From Acidobacteriota bacterium (GTDB lineage Bacteria; Acidobacteriota; Terriglobia; Acidiferrales; UBA7541): 64,000 bases of DNA. Under the pieces are notes generated by a model. The model was given only the letters and a program-made list of their open reading frames with translations. It had not been told where the DNA came from and ran no database searches. The DNA lies in the NCBI GenBank assembly GCA_013289665.1, contig JABCZN010000003.1:186001-250000 (forward strand), written 5' to 3'. The translations under genes were made by a program, and so were the position numbers. Below, in pieces: positions 1 to 7,829 of the stretch (position 1 is the first letter of the stretch; the number at the start of each line of letters is the position of its first letter).

Positions 1-1
1 C

Positions 2-487
2 GATCGTTTGGGCGACGGCAAATGGCAGCGCCTCACCCGGGGATGGCGGCTCGCGGGAATCACCCGCTTCGCTACCGGCCTGCCCGTGCAACTCTACGAG
101 ACTGACGATCGCGGGCTCGTCGGAGAGTTCTTTGGCAACCTCGACACCCCGGTCTACAACGGCGCAAAGCTTCAGTTCACGAATCCAAGATCCGGCCAGC
201 CTTATTTCAACACTTCGGCCTTTAGTCTCGAAACGTTAGGGGTCTTAAACACCACCCATCGCCGTTTCTTTCATGGTCCGGGCATCAACAACTTTGATAT
301 GTCTTTGTTGAAGGACACCAGAATATCGGAACGTATCAGTGCCCAGTTCCGAGCCGAGTTTTTTAACATCTTTAACCATGCGCAATTTATGAATCCAAGT
401 GGAAACATCAACTCCAGTTCTTTTGGTATGGTGCTTAGTGCTCGTGATCCGCGCATCGGACAAGTAGCGCTGAAGATTCTGTTTTGA
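2..487 (+). CDS. TonB-dependent receptor (Oar-like), C-terminal end only
   Basis: This is the 3' end of an outer-membrane receptor gene whose start lies before the window; the frame is open from base 2. The visible 161 or so residues are beta-barrel-like, with alternating aromatic and polar segments, a late stretch with AEFFNIFNHAQF (very common near the end of Oar-like TonB receptors of Acidobacteria) and a terminal phenylalanine (ALKILF), the usual outer-membrane assembly signal. The full receptor at 54240-57794 ends in the same style. Such proteins take up large substrates across the outer membrane using TonB energy. The substrate cannot be told. No terminator hairpin is obvious in the 184 bases that follow. 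Confidence 0.85.
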   Translation, partial: DRLGDGKWQRLTRGWRLAGITRFATGLPVQLYETDDRGLVGEFFGNLDTPVYNGAKLQFTNPRSGQPYFNTSAFSLETLGVLNTTHRRFFHGPGINNFDMSLLKDTRISERISAQFRAEFFNIFNHAQFMNPSGNINSSSFGMVLSARDPRIGQVALKILF

Positions 488-671
488 AACTCTTTTACGC
501 CGTGTGTGGCATACGAATTTAAACGAATCGTTCTGATCGGATTTCTGGCGCGCGATGGCAGGGTTTTCCACGATTCGCTCTTTGAACTCCCCCGGCCGTC
601 GTAGTTCCTCCGCCAGGATAGCCATAACTAAGGACTGCGGAAGTTCCAAGGATCGAATGAGGTGAGGCCCA

Positions 672-2138
672 ATGAGAAATGCGCTCTTTGTGGTTGCCTG
701 CATGATGGTGCTTTTTTCCGGAACGCTTTGTTTTGCCCAGGAAGCCGCAAAGCTTTCGCCGGAAGCTCGCAAGTTCGTTCGTGTCGCGGAGCCGGTCGTC
801 GCCCTAACCCATGTTCGGGTGATTGACGGAACCGGAGCGGCCCCTTTTGATGATCAGACACTTGTGATTGAGCATGGGCGTATTTCAGCCATGGGAACCC
901 CGGCCAAGACCTCGGTCCCGGTCGGCGCCAAAGTCATTGATCTGTCCGGCTTCACCGTCATTCCCGGTCTGGTGGGAATGCATGAGCATATGTTCTATCC
1001 CTCGGGGGGCCCCACGGCCTCGAGCGGAGGTTCGCTCTGGTATAACGAACTGGGCTTTAGCGCCCCACGTCTCTATCTGGCCTGCGGGATTACTACAATT
1101 CGCACCGCGGGCTCCATGGAGCCCTATGCGGACCTCACTCTCAAAAAATGGATTGACGCGGGACTCTTGCCGGGACCGAAAATGCACGTTACCGGCCCCT
1201 ATCTCGAAAACTCAACAACCTACCCCCAAATGCATGACCTCTCTGGCCCGGAGGACGCGCGCAAAACGGTGGAATATTGGGCAGATGAAGGCGTTACCTC
1301 TTTCAAGGGTTATAGGCACATTACCCGCGCTGAACTTGGGGCCGCGATCGAGGCCGCCCACAAGCGCGGCTTGAAGGTTACCGGGCATCTCTGCGCAGTG
1401 GGTTTTCGTGAGGCTGCAGGTCTCGGTATTGATGACCTTGAGCACGGTCTTTTGGTGGACACTGAATTCACACCGGGGAAAGCACCCGACGTTTGCCCCT
1501 CACCACAAGAAAGCGACGCGGCACTCGCAAAGCTTGACCTGTCCAGCCCGCCGGTTCAGCAGATGATTCAGGACTTGATCACTCATCATGTCGCCGTTAC
1601 CTCCACCCTCGCGGTTTTCGAAAGCTCGTTGCCTAATCGCCCGCCACTTTCCCGGCGCGTCCTCGATGCCATGGTTCCAGAGGCGCGCAACGAATACTTA
1701 ACAGTGCGCGCGCAGATTGCCCAAAGCGCCGAAGCACAAGGCGGCTCCAGCACCAAGTTATTTAAAACGGAGATGCAGTTCGAGCGCGATTTTGTGAAGG
1801 CTGGTGGTTTACTCCTCGCAGGCGAGGATCCCACTGGAAACGGGGGTGCGCTGCCCGGATTTGGCGACCAGCGTGAGCTCGAGCTGTTAGTAGATGCCGG
1901 GTTCACTCCCGTTGAGGCCATTCACATTTTCACCGCCAATGGCGCGAATTGGCTTGGAGAATCAGACCGAATTGGCACGCTTGCCCCGGGCATGCAAGCG
2001 GATCTGGTAGTGATTCATGGCAATCCTGCGGCGCGGATCTCGGATATCGAAAACGTGGATATCGTTTTCAAGGATGGCATTGGCTACGATTCGGCTCAGT
2101 TAATTGAATCGATAAGAGGTTCCGTAGGATTGCACTGA
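672..2138 (+). CDS. secreted metal-dependent amidohydrolase
   Basis: A 488-aa amidohydrolase-superfamily enzyme. Residues 1-22 form a Sec signal peptide ending at CFAQ, so it acts in the periplasm or outside. Metal-binding and catalytic features are visible: HEH at residues 104-106 after VIPGLVGM, a later FKGY lysine, VTGHLC and DLEHG histidines, and GEDPTGNGG with the late catalytic aspartate. The C-terminal IGTLAPGMQADLVVIHGNP returns to the small beta-sandwich typical of imidazolonepropionase/prolidase-like members. The start has a GAGGTGAGG ribosome site. It is not obviously in an operon; a broken amidase follows after 41 bases. Substrate unknown; a cyclic amide, dipeptide or similar is likely by family. 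Confidence 0.85.
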   Translation: MRNALFVVACMMVLFSGTLCFAQEAAKLSPEARKFVRVAEPVVALTHVRVIDGTGAAPFDDQTLVIEHGRISAMGTPAKTSVPVGAKVIDLSGFTVIPGLVGMHEHMFYPSGGPTASSGGSLWYNELGFSAPRLYLACGITTIRTAGSMEPYADLTLKKWIDAGLLPGPKMHVTGPYLENSTTYPQMHDLSGPEDARKTVEYWADEGVTSFKGYRHITRAELGAAIEAAHKRGLKVTGHLCAVGFREAAGLGIDDLEHGLLVDTEFTPGKAPDVCPSPQESDAALAKLDLSSPPVQQMIQDLITHHVAVTSTLAVFESSLPNRPPLSRRVLDAMVPEARNEYLTVRAQIAQSAEAQGGSSTKLFKTEMQFERDFVKAGGLLLAGEDPTGNGGALPGFGDQRELELLVDAGFTPVEAIHIFTANGANWLGESDRIGTLAPGMQADLVVIHGNPAARISDIENVDIVFKDGIGYDSAQLIESIRGSVGLH

Positions 2139-2179
2139 CATCGTATGTCGCCTATTGCGAGCCACTGGCGGATTCGGCC

Positions 2180-2638
2180 ATGACTGTACCGCCTTCGCCT
2201 TCAACCAGCGGTTCCGTACCGCGCGGTTCGCCTCCCGCTGACCTGGAACTCTGCTTCATGCCGGCTACGGCGCTCACGGCAGCTATTCGAGCGAAGAAGG
2301 TTTCGCCGGTCGATGTCATTGATGCCGTCTACGCGCGCCTTCACGCGATGAATGCGAGAATTAAAACCAATTGCACGCTAACCGAAGAACGGGCACACGT
2401 AGAGGCCAAGGAATCGGAAACAGCTGTGATGCGCGGCGATCAGCTCGGCGCTCTTCACGGAGTGCCCGTCTCGATCAAGGATCTCCTTCTCACGCAAGGC
2501 GTGCGCACCATGCACGGTTCGCGGATTCGTGAGAACTACTTAGCCGAAGAGGACGCGCATTCCGCCGCGCTTGAAGTACAAGACCTTCCGTTCGATGTGC
2601 GCATCAACACGAGTGAACAAAAACCGGCGGGAGCGTGA
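2180..2638 (+). pseudogene. truncated amidase (GatA-like) N-terminal fragment
   Basis: About 150 aa that match only the first third of an amidase-signature enzyme. LTAAIRAKKVSPVDVIDAVY, NCTLTEERA and GALHGVPVSIKD are all recognisable, and the last carries the catalytic lysine. The glycine/serine-rich core with the cis-Ser and nucleophilic Ser is absent: after NYLAEEDA the frame runs into about 26 unrelated residues and stops. Full amidases are 450-500 aa, so this cannot be active. It lies 41 bases after the amidohydrolase and may once have been its partner. It is the first of several broken genes in this part of the window. Confidence 0.75.
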
Positions 2639-2812
2639 ATCTTCCCGACGTCGCTCTTTATTATTCTGACGGGAGGTCCTCGTCGTATGCGGAGAAGTGA
2701 AGCTTCCCAGCACGGAAGCGATCCTAGCTTGAATTTAATTAATCCTGCATTTAGCCGTGCGTCGGTCGTTTGAAACTAAACTCTGCTGTCAACGTCCCAG
2801 CTCGAGGAGCTT

Positions 2813-4081
2813 ATGCTTACTTCCGTTGTAGACGGTCAGGGCGCCGCGACTCTACCTCAAGATGGCCGCGGTTACGCTATCGCCGCCGGCATCCTAGGCT
2901 GGACGCTAGACGCCTTCGATTTCTTCGTTGTCGTGTTCATGGTAGATATCTTGGCCTCTCATTTTCAGGTGGCCAAAAGCGCAATTATTCTAAGCATCGG
3001 CGCAACGCTAGCTATGCGCCCGGTAGGTGCTTTGCTGTTTGGGATGCTGGCCGATCGCTATGGGCGACGCAAACCTCTCATGGCTGTCGTTGCTTATTTT
3101 TCGCTCATAGAAGTTATAAGTGGCCTTGCTGTGAACTACCCGATGTTCCTGGGGTTGCGGTTGCTCTATGGAATTGGCATGGGCGGATTTTGGGGAGTTG
3201 GAGCATCTTTAACGTTGGAAAGCGCGCCGAATCGCTGGCGTGGGCTTCTCTCGGGGCTGCTGCAGGGCGGATATCCCCTCGGTTATTTGTTATCAGCGGT
3301 AGCCGCGCGGTTAATTCTGCCGATGTGGGGATGGCGCGCAATGTTCTGGGCGGGTTTAATCCCGGGCGCCGTCACCCTGTACGTTGCATTCAAGTCTCCT
3401 GAGTCGGAAGCGTGGAACCAGAACCGCGTTTCGAGCGTCAAAGAAATTATTCAGGTCGTCTGGGCGCATCGAAAAAGCTTCGCCTACCAAGTGCTCATGC
3501 TCACTTTGATGATCGGTCTGTCCCATGGCACTCAGGACCTCTATCCTGACTTCCTCAAAACCGCGCACCACCTGACGCCAAACGCCGTGGCATATCTGGC
3601 CATGTTCTACAACATGGGGGCATTACTGGGCACCGTCTCGGGTGGCCACACTTCGGAAATGCTTGGAAGGCGCAAAAGCATTGTGTGTGCGCTGAGTTTG
3701 TGCGCATTGGTCATCCCTTTTTGGGCTTTTGGGCATTCGCTTCCGATTTTGGCGGCAGGTGCCTTTTTGATGCAGGTAGGAGTGCAGGGTGCTTGGGGTG
3801 TTATACCCGCCCATCTGAACGAACTCTCACCCGACTCCGTTCGTAGCTTGTTCCCGGGATTGGTCTATCAACTCGGTGTGCTGTTCGGTTCCCCTACTAA
3901 CACAATTGAATATGCGTTGCGAGACCGTATCGGATATCAATGGGCTCTGACCGTTTTCGAGGGATGTACGATCTTGGTGCTTGTGGCTGTTTTCGCTCTT
4001 GGACCAGAACGAAAGGGTAGAAGTTTTCTGCAAAAATCAGCGCCGCCCATTTCTGACTACTTTTCTGGCCCGATTCCATGA
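2813..4081 (+). CDS. MFS transporter, metabolite:H+ symporter type
   Basis: A 422-aa inner-membrane carrier, normal length for a 12-helix major facilitator. The N-terminal helix has GWTLDAFDFFVVVFMV, the signature of the aromatic-acid/sialic-acid (AAHS/SHS) branch, and the loop 2-3 motif GMLADRYGRRKP is intact. RWRGLLSGLLQGGYPLGYLL marks helices 4-5, and a second GHTSEMLGRRKS copy falls in the expected place in the second half. ATG is preceded by GAGGAG three bases away. It probably imports an organic acid or amino sugar with protons. It stands alone between a broken amidase and a broken methyltransferase, so its substrate cannot be guessed from neighbours. Confidence 0.87.
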   Translation: MLTSVVDGQGAATLPQDGRGYAIAAGILGWTLDAFDFFVVVFMVDILASHFQVAKSAIILSIGATLAMRPVGALLFGMLADRYGRRKPLMAVVAYFSLIEVISGLAVNYPMFLGLRLLYGIGMGGFWGVGASLTLESAPNRWRGLLSGLLQGGYPLGYLLSAVAARLILPMWGWRAMFWAGLIPGAVTLYVAFKSPESEAWNQNRVSSVKEIIQVVWAHRKSFAYQVLMLTLMIGLSHGTQDLYPDFLKTAHHLTPNAVAYLAMFYNMGALLGTVSGGHTSEMLGRRKSIVCALSLCALVIPFWAFGHSLPILAAGAFLMQVGVQGAWGVIPAHLNELSPDSVRSLFPGLVYQLGVLFGSPTNTIEYALRDRIGYQWALTVFEGCTILVLVAVFALGPERKGRSFLQKSAPPISDYFSGPIP

Positions 4082-4094
4082 CCCAATTGAGCGG

Positions 4095-4526
4095 TCACGT
4101 CCACCCCTCAGCATTCGCTTCTAGAGCAAGCTCTAACATGTTCTTCATGCTCTTGCGCCATTCAGGAAAAAGAGCATCGTGACAAGATTTCTGCTTGTAG
4201 TCACTTGGGCCTTCCGGGCGATCAGTTAGAAAATGAAACACGGCGCGGTCGTGCCACACATCGTATGCGTCCACGTCCAAGGGAACTTCGTTTACGTCAC
4301 CAGCAATCCAATTCACCTGACGTGCCGCTTCCACTAGCCGCTTCTTCGTCACGTCGATTGCGGTTTGGGAAACGTCCAGCACGGTGATCTTCCGATATCC
4401 GCGCACCAGCAGGTCGTCCACCAGCGTGGACTCGCCACCGCCAACGTCGATGATCGCGGCGGCAGCCTTCCCGGACAATCTCCCCGCCATCCGCTTTGAT
4501 CGTGAACAAAGAGTCCTTCGGATCAA
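4095..4526 (-). pseudogene. class I SAM methyltransferase remnant
   Basis: A decayed methyltransferase. The core SAM-binding part is clear: AAIIDVGGGESTLVDDLL (motif I), ITVLDVSQTAI (acidic loop) and AYDVWHDRAVFHFLTD (motif IV region). The first 40-50 residues of the family are missing or out of frame, and after FHFLTD the expected helix and C-terminal strands are replaced by about 45 unrelated residues. It lies tail to tail with the MFS gene with only 13 bases between, and back to back with thiS. Too short and damaged to be functional; rearrangement at both ends is likely. Confidence 0.7.
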
Positions 4527-4655
4527 CGGACTTTATCGGCACGGATTCTTGCTGACGCCAACCGTCGTCGAAGAGGTCTTGGTTCTGTTATCGCTACAGC
4601 CGCCGACGCACGTCGAAAGCTGGCTCTCCCCGCAATGCCACCATGAGGTGAGCGA

Positions 4656-4853
4656 ATGTTTGTTCTTGTGAACGGCCAAGCATATCCGTTGCGGGAATCT
4701 GGGACGCTCGCTGCGCTATTGCGTTCCGTCTCGCCCCCGGCCCCGTTTGCCGTTGCTCTCAATGAAGAGTTTATTCCCCGAGGAACGTACGAGGACTGTC
4801 TAGTCCAAACGAATGACAGGATCGACATCGTTCATCCAACCGCGGGAGGTTGA
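4656..4853 (+). CDS. thiS: sulfur carrier protein ThiS
   Basis: A 65-aa ubiquitin-fold sulfur carrier for thiazole synthesis in thiamine biosynthesis. It has the family length, a typical start (MFVLVNGQ), the [20 protein letters not shown] core, and the obligatory C-terminal Gly-Gly that becomes a thiocarboxylate on adenylation by ThiF. The TGA stop is followed one base later by the ThiG start, the normal thiS-thiG arrangement. Its partner ThiG is truncated here, so this copy may be non-functional or may serve another enzyme. Upstream lies the methyltransferase remnant on the other strand, and I see no TPP riboswitch before it. Confidence 0.88.
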   Translation: MFVLVNGQAYPLRESGTLAALLRSVSPPAPFAVALNEEFIPRGTYEDCLVQTNDRIDIVHPTAGG

Positions 4854-4854
4854 T

Positions 4855-5328
4855 ATGGAAAGGCGAGCGATCCGGGACGAACTCATCTTGTATGGCAGAA
4901 GGTTCACCAGCCGCCTACTGCTCGGGACGGCACGCTACGATTCCCCTTCCCTCCTGGCTGACGCGATCGGCGTTGCGGACCCCGCGCTGCTGACCGTCTC
5001 GCTGCGACGCCAGCTGTCGGGCTCGAAGGAGCCCGGCGCATCCTTTTGGAACTTACTGCGCGAAACCAAACGGACGCTTCTCCCGAACACCGCCGGGTGT
5101 CTCAGCGCCCATGAGGCTGTCAAGACAGCGTGTATGGCGCGCGAGCTCTTTCAGACAAACCTGGTAAAGCTCGAGGTCATGGGAGATGAGGTTGACTTGC
5201 AGCCGGACCCCTTCGGTCTTGTTGAAGCTGCGACGGAACTCGTGAAACTTGGTTTCCACGTACTGCCATACTGCACGGATCATGGAAAAGCAAAGGAACG
5301 GTTTTTGGAATTCGCGCAAATGCCTTAG
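4855..5328 (+). pseudogene. thiG: thiazole synthase ThiG, truncated at the 3' end
   Basis: The first 140 or so residues are ordinary Thi[30 protein letters not shown], then [10 protein letters not shown] with the Schiff-base lysine, [25 protein letters not shown]. Immediately after YCTD the protein leaves the family, adding 15 unrelated residues before TAG. ThiG is normally about 255 aa; the lost part holds the GSPIGSG phosphate-binding region, so the product should be inactive. The break lies about 70 bases before the tRNA-Ala gene, and the foreign tail overlaps what looks like that tRNA's promoter. I infer a recombination joint between thiG and the tRNA region. Start chosen at the ATG right after thiS. 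Confidence 0.82.
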
Positions 5329-5349
5329 AATAAAGATAGTTCCCGCTGT

Positions 5350-5425
5350 GGGCGTGTAGCTCAGCTGGGAGAGCACCTGCTTTGCAAGCAGGGGGTCGCC
5401 GGTTCGATCCCGGCCACGTCCACCA
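5350..5425 (+). tRNA. tRNA-Ala (UGC)
   Basis: A complete 76-nt cloverleaf with encoded CCA. The acceptor stem is 5350-5356 with 5415-5421 (one G-U pair), the D stem is GCTC with GAGC, the anticodon stem CCTGC with GCAGG around loop TTTGCAA (anticodon TGC at 5383-5385), and the T arm GCCGG-TTCGATC-CCGGC. The CCA is 5423-5425. A TAGAAT box at 5326-5331, about 20 bases upstream, could be its -10. The IS481 element begins about 16 bases downstream. tRNA genes are common integration points, which suits the debris around it. Confidence 0.97.
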
Positions 5426-5445
5426 ACTAATTCCGGTCCGGCCCG

Positions 5446-5490
5446 GAGACATGGGTGACACAACGTACCTAAGACATGGGTAACACTTTT
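5446..5490. repeat. IS481 left terminal inverted repeat
   Basis: 45 bases that match the reverse complement of 6672-6716 with a handful of mismatches. Each end holds two direct copies of a GACATRGGTRACAC-type unit (here at 5448-5461 and 5473-5486), so both ends offer paired transposase-binding sites. Confidence 0.85.
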
Positions 5491-6650
5491 GGGCCGAACG
5501 GATTTTCGAGCGGTTCGAGCACCCGAGTCTCCAGATCGAAATATCCCAAATCATAATCCATAAAGCTCACCAGCCAAATGTCGTCGTGCACTTCTTTGAT
5601 GCCGACGGCCTGACCGGCAAAGACCTGGCTGAAATTGATTTTCTTCTTGCCCAGACACATGCGCCCGCACCGGGTGACCACGATGGTTTTATCGTGGGGG
5701 GGATAGTCGATGTCCGGCAAGCCGGTGTAGGGGCGCGAGGAAGGTTGGTAGACCTCCGCCGGACATTTCATATCCAGCGCTTCGTGGGGACGTTCGTTGT
5801 TGAAGACCTCGATAAATTTGTCGAAGCGCGCCTGCTGCTGAAGAAAATTGGCGGCCGCCGGCTTGGTGGCTTCTTTTTTCAAAGTGAGGTGCATGCGTTC
5901 ATGACGGCCGTTTTGCTGCGGGTGACCAGGCTTGATGCGCTCGATCCCAATGCCCAGGCGGAGCCACCAGACCGCGAGCTTGCTAAGGTTGAATAAGGCA
6001 TGCGCAGAAGCGAAGGGCACGCCGTTATCGCTGCGGATGTTGGCGGGCAGGCCGCGCTCTTTAAAAAGCCGCTCAAACACAGTGAAAGCGTAGTCTTCGC
6101 GGGTGGAAGAAAGCGCCTCACAGGTGAGGAGATAACGGCTAGCGTGGTCGGTGACGGTGAGTGGGTAGCAGTATTGATGATTCCCCAGCAGGAACTCGCC
6201 TTTGTAATCGGTGCACCACAGCTCGTTTGGGCGCTGGCCTAACGACAGCGGCGTCCCTTGAGCACGACGACGCATCCGACCGCGGCGCTCCACCAGGCCG
6301 TAGCGATCCAGCACCGCATGGATGGTGCTCTTCGCGGGGAGAGGAATACCCGAGAACCTGCGAGTCAAGCGCTCGCGAATTTTACGAGCACCCCAGCTGG
6401 GGTGCTCGCGCTTCACATTCAGAATGTAGTTCTCTACTTGAAACGGAAGTTGGTTGGCGTAGCGATAGGGGCGCCGGCTTCGGTCGGTGAGCCCCTGAAT
6501 GCCGCATTCCTGGTAACGATCGAAGATCTTATAGCCTGTCTTACGGGAAATGCCAAACTCCCTGCAAAGTTCCGCCATCGCCTCGCCGGCTAGCCGGCGA
6601 GCCACAAACTGCAGTCTTTCATCCATTGCCGAACACTCCTTCCAAGGCAT
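5469..6650 (-). CDS. IS481-family transposase
   Basis: A 393-aa DDE transposase, full length for IS481. The N-terminal helix-turn-helix covers MAELCREFGISRKTGYKIFD, and a second winged-helix region has SWGARKIRERL. The integrase core carries the triad: Asp in ELWCTDYKGEF, Asp in IRSDNGVPFA and Glu in QNGRHERMHLTLK. Start ATG at 6650 is preceded by GGAGGG; a GTG one codon earlier is also possible. The stop lies inside the left inverted repeat, as is usual for compact insertion sequences. Nothing looks broken, so the element may still be active. Confidence 0.93.
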   Translation of the reverse strand: MPWKECSAMDERLQFVARRLAGEAMAELCREFGISRKTGYKIFDRYQECGIQGLTDRSRRPYRYANQLPFQVENYILNVKREHPSWGARKIRERLTRRFSGIPLPAKSTIHAVLDRYGLVERRGRMRRRAQGTPLSLGQRPNELWCTDYKGEFLLGNHQYCYPLTVTDHASRYLLTCEALSSTREDYAFTVFERLFKERGLPANIRSDNGVPFASAHALFNLSKLAVWWLRLGIGIERIKPGHPQQNGRHERMHLTLKKEATKPAAANFLQQQARFDKFIEVFNNERPHEALDMKCPAEVYQPSSRPYTGLPDIDYPPHDKTIVVTRCGRMCLGKKKINFSQVFAGQAVGIKEVHDDIWLVSFMDYDLGYFDLETRVLEPLENPFGPKVLPMS

Positions 6651-6671
6651 CACTCCCTCCCCTTTACGGGG

Positions 6672-6716
6672 AAAAGTGTCACCTATGTGTCCGGTACAAT
6701 GTGTTACCTATGTCTC
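6672..6716. repeat. IS481 right terminal inverted repeat
   Basis: Partner of 5446-5490. On this side the two internal units read GTGTCACCTATGTGTCC and GTGTTACCTATGTCTC on the plus strand. The helicase fragment resumes directly after it. Confidence 0.85.
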
Positions 6717-7170
6717 AGGCCGCTCACCGGAAGAGGTCGATGCTATCGAGAGAATTGTTGGGGGGCTGCTAGACGGCAAGGTGATCTGGACAGACCACGA
6801 GGAAAATACTAGAAGACTCGAGGCCAAAGATATTCTGGTCGTCGCTCCGTATAACGCGCAAGTCTGGGAGCTTTCCGAACGACTCGGCGGGATACGAGTC
6901 GGGACGGTGGACAAGTTTCAGGGCCAGGAGGCGCCAGTCGTGGTCTACTCCCTTACGACTTCCTCCCCCGAGGATGCGCCACGGGGGATGGAGTTTCTTT
7001 ACAGTCTCAACCGTCTGAATGTCGCGACCTCCCGCGCGCGCGCCACGGTTATTCTCGTAGGAAGTCCAAAGCTATTCGAGCCGGATTGCCGCACGCCACG
7101 CCAGATGCAACTTGCGAATGCCCTCTGCCGATACCTTGAGCTAGCAAGGATTGTAGAACCGACGAACTAA
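6717..7170 (+). pseudogene. C-terminal helicase fragment of a TM0106-type RecB-like nuclease/helicase
   Basis: About 150 residues of superfamily I helicase domain 2. The ATP-dependent motor motifs are visible: DILVVAPYNAQV (motif IV region), VGTVDKFQGQEAPVV (motif V) and YSLNRLNVATSRARA (motif VI with its arginine). The tail CRTPRQMQLANALCRYLE is typical of the TM0106 family, in which a RecB-like nuclease is fused to a Upf1-like helicase. More than 900 N-terminal residues, with Walker A/B, are missing: the frame enters straight from the IS right end. An AUG within the IS could open this frame, but the product would lack ATP binding. Confidence 0.8.
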
Positions 7171-7519
7171 ATTAGATGTCTCACTGCCTGGGGGTTCGAT
7201 CAACAGAAGAAACGGGCGGTCGCATTCCCTTAGGAAATAGAGTTCGATAGATGCCACTGGCCGGCAACGAGCCGACTCCATGCCAATTCTTAATGGGCGA
7301 GTATGACGATTTGGGCGTGAAGCCTTGAGGTTTTGTCTGAGAACAGGTTCTGCCGACGATAATTCGCGTTTGGGCTTGCTTCGATCGATAGATATGTTGT
7401 GGCGGGGCGGTCAAAAGCTTAGAATAGCTATTATAGTATATAATATTCCAATATAGATGCTACGCCATATTCCACACAGCAACGTACATATGCTATAGTA
7501 GATTTATAAGGAGCCTCAG
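7171..7519 (+). promoter_or_regulatory. AT-rich control region of hipBA
   Basis: No gene is seen in these 349 bases. From about 7420 the composition turns strongly AT-rich, unlike the surroundings. A 17-base near-perfect palindrome TATTATA-GTA-TATAATA lies at 7429-7445 and contains a TATAAT box; ATATTCCA is directly repeated at 7443-7450 and 7467-7474. The ribosome site TAAGGAG (7507-7513) sits six bases before hipB. HipB proteins bind palindromes over their own promoter, so 7429-7445 is the best operator candidate. Confidence 0.6.
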
Positions 7520-7816
7520 ATGCTTAAGCAGATTGGAAAGAGCCTGCAGCAGGCACGGACCGTCCGGGGTCTGACTCAGACGGAATTGGGGGCGCTGGTC
7601 GGCCTTCCGCAATCGCATATCTCGAAGATCGAGCGTGGGGAAACCGACTTTCAATGGACGACGCTCGAGCAGATCGCCAATGCAGTGGGTCTCTCCCCTC
7701 TTCTTGTCCCCACCGGGTTGGTTCCCCTAGTGGAAAGCCTCATGAACGGACGCAAGGGGAAAGACGAAGAGGAGCCGGTACCGCTCGTCGGAAGCCTGAT
7801 GGAGACGGAAGGATAG
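7520..7816 (+). CDS. hipB: HipB-like antitoxin, XRE helix-turn-helix
   Basis: A 98-aa DNA-binding antitoxin. Residues 1-70 form a Cro/C1-type helix-turn-helix: IGKSLQQARTVRGLTQTELG, then LVGLPQSHISKIERG as the recognition helix, and TLEQIANAVGLSPLLVP. The last 25 residues are acidic and probably disordered, a region that in this family can contact the kinase. The gene has an excellent TAAGGAG ribosome site and ends 13 bases before the hipA start, so the two form one operon. It should neutralise HipA and repress the promoter through the palindrome upstream. Confidence 0.9.
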   Translation: MLKQIGKSLQQARTVRGLTQTELGALVGLPQSHISKIERGETDFQWTTLEQIANAVGLSPLLVPTGLVPLVESLMNGRKGKDEEEPVPLVGSLMETEG

Positions 7817-7829
7817 AAGGAAATTGCAG

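Larger units (their letters stand above)
5441..6721. mobile_element. IS481-family insertion sequence
   Basis: A complete-looking element of about 1.28 kb: one transposase gene on the minus strand between imperfect terminal inverted repeats (5446-5490 and 6672-6716, perhaps extending 5 bases further out). Exact ends are uncertain by a few bases. I see no clear target-site duplication: the flanks differ (…GGTCCG on the left, GCTCACC on the right). The left flank is tRNA-Ala; the right flank is the interior of a helicase gene whose 5' part is absent. This suggests a deletion or recombination through the element rather than a simple insertion. Confidence 0.9.

Noticed and set aside
4500..4655. 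TPP riboswitch before thiS
   Set aside because: No CUGAGA or ACCUGAUCUG-like conserved core is visible in the space between the methyltransferase remnant and thiS.
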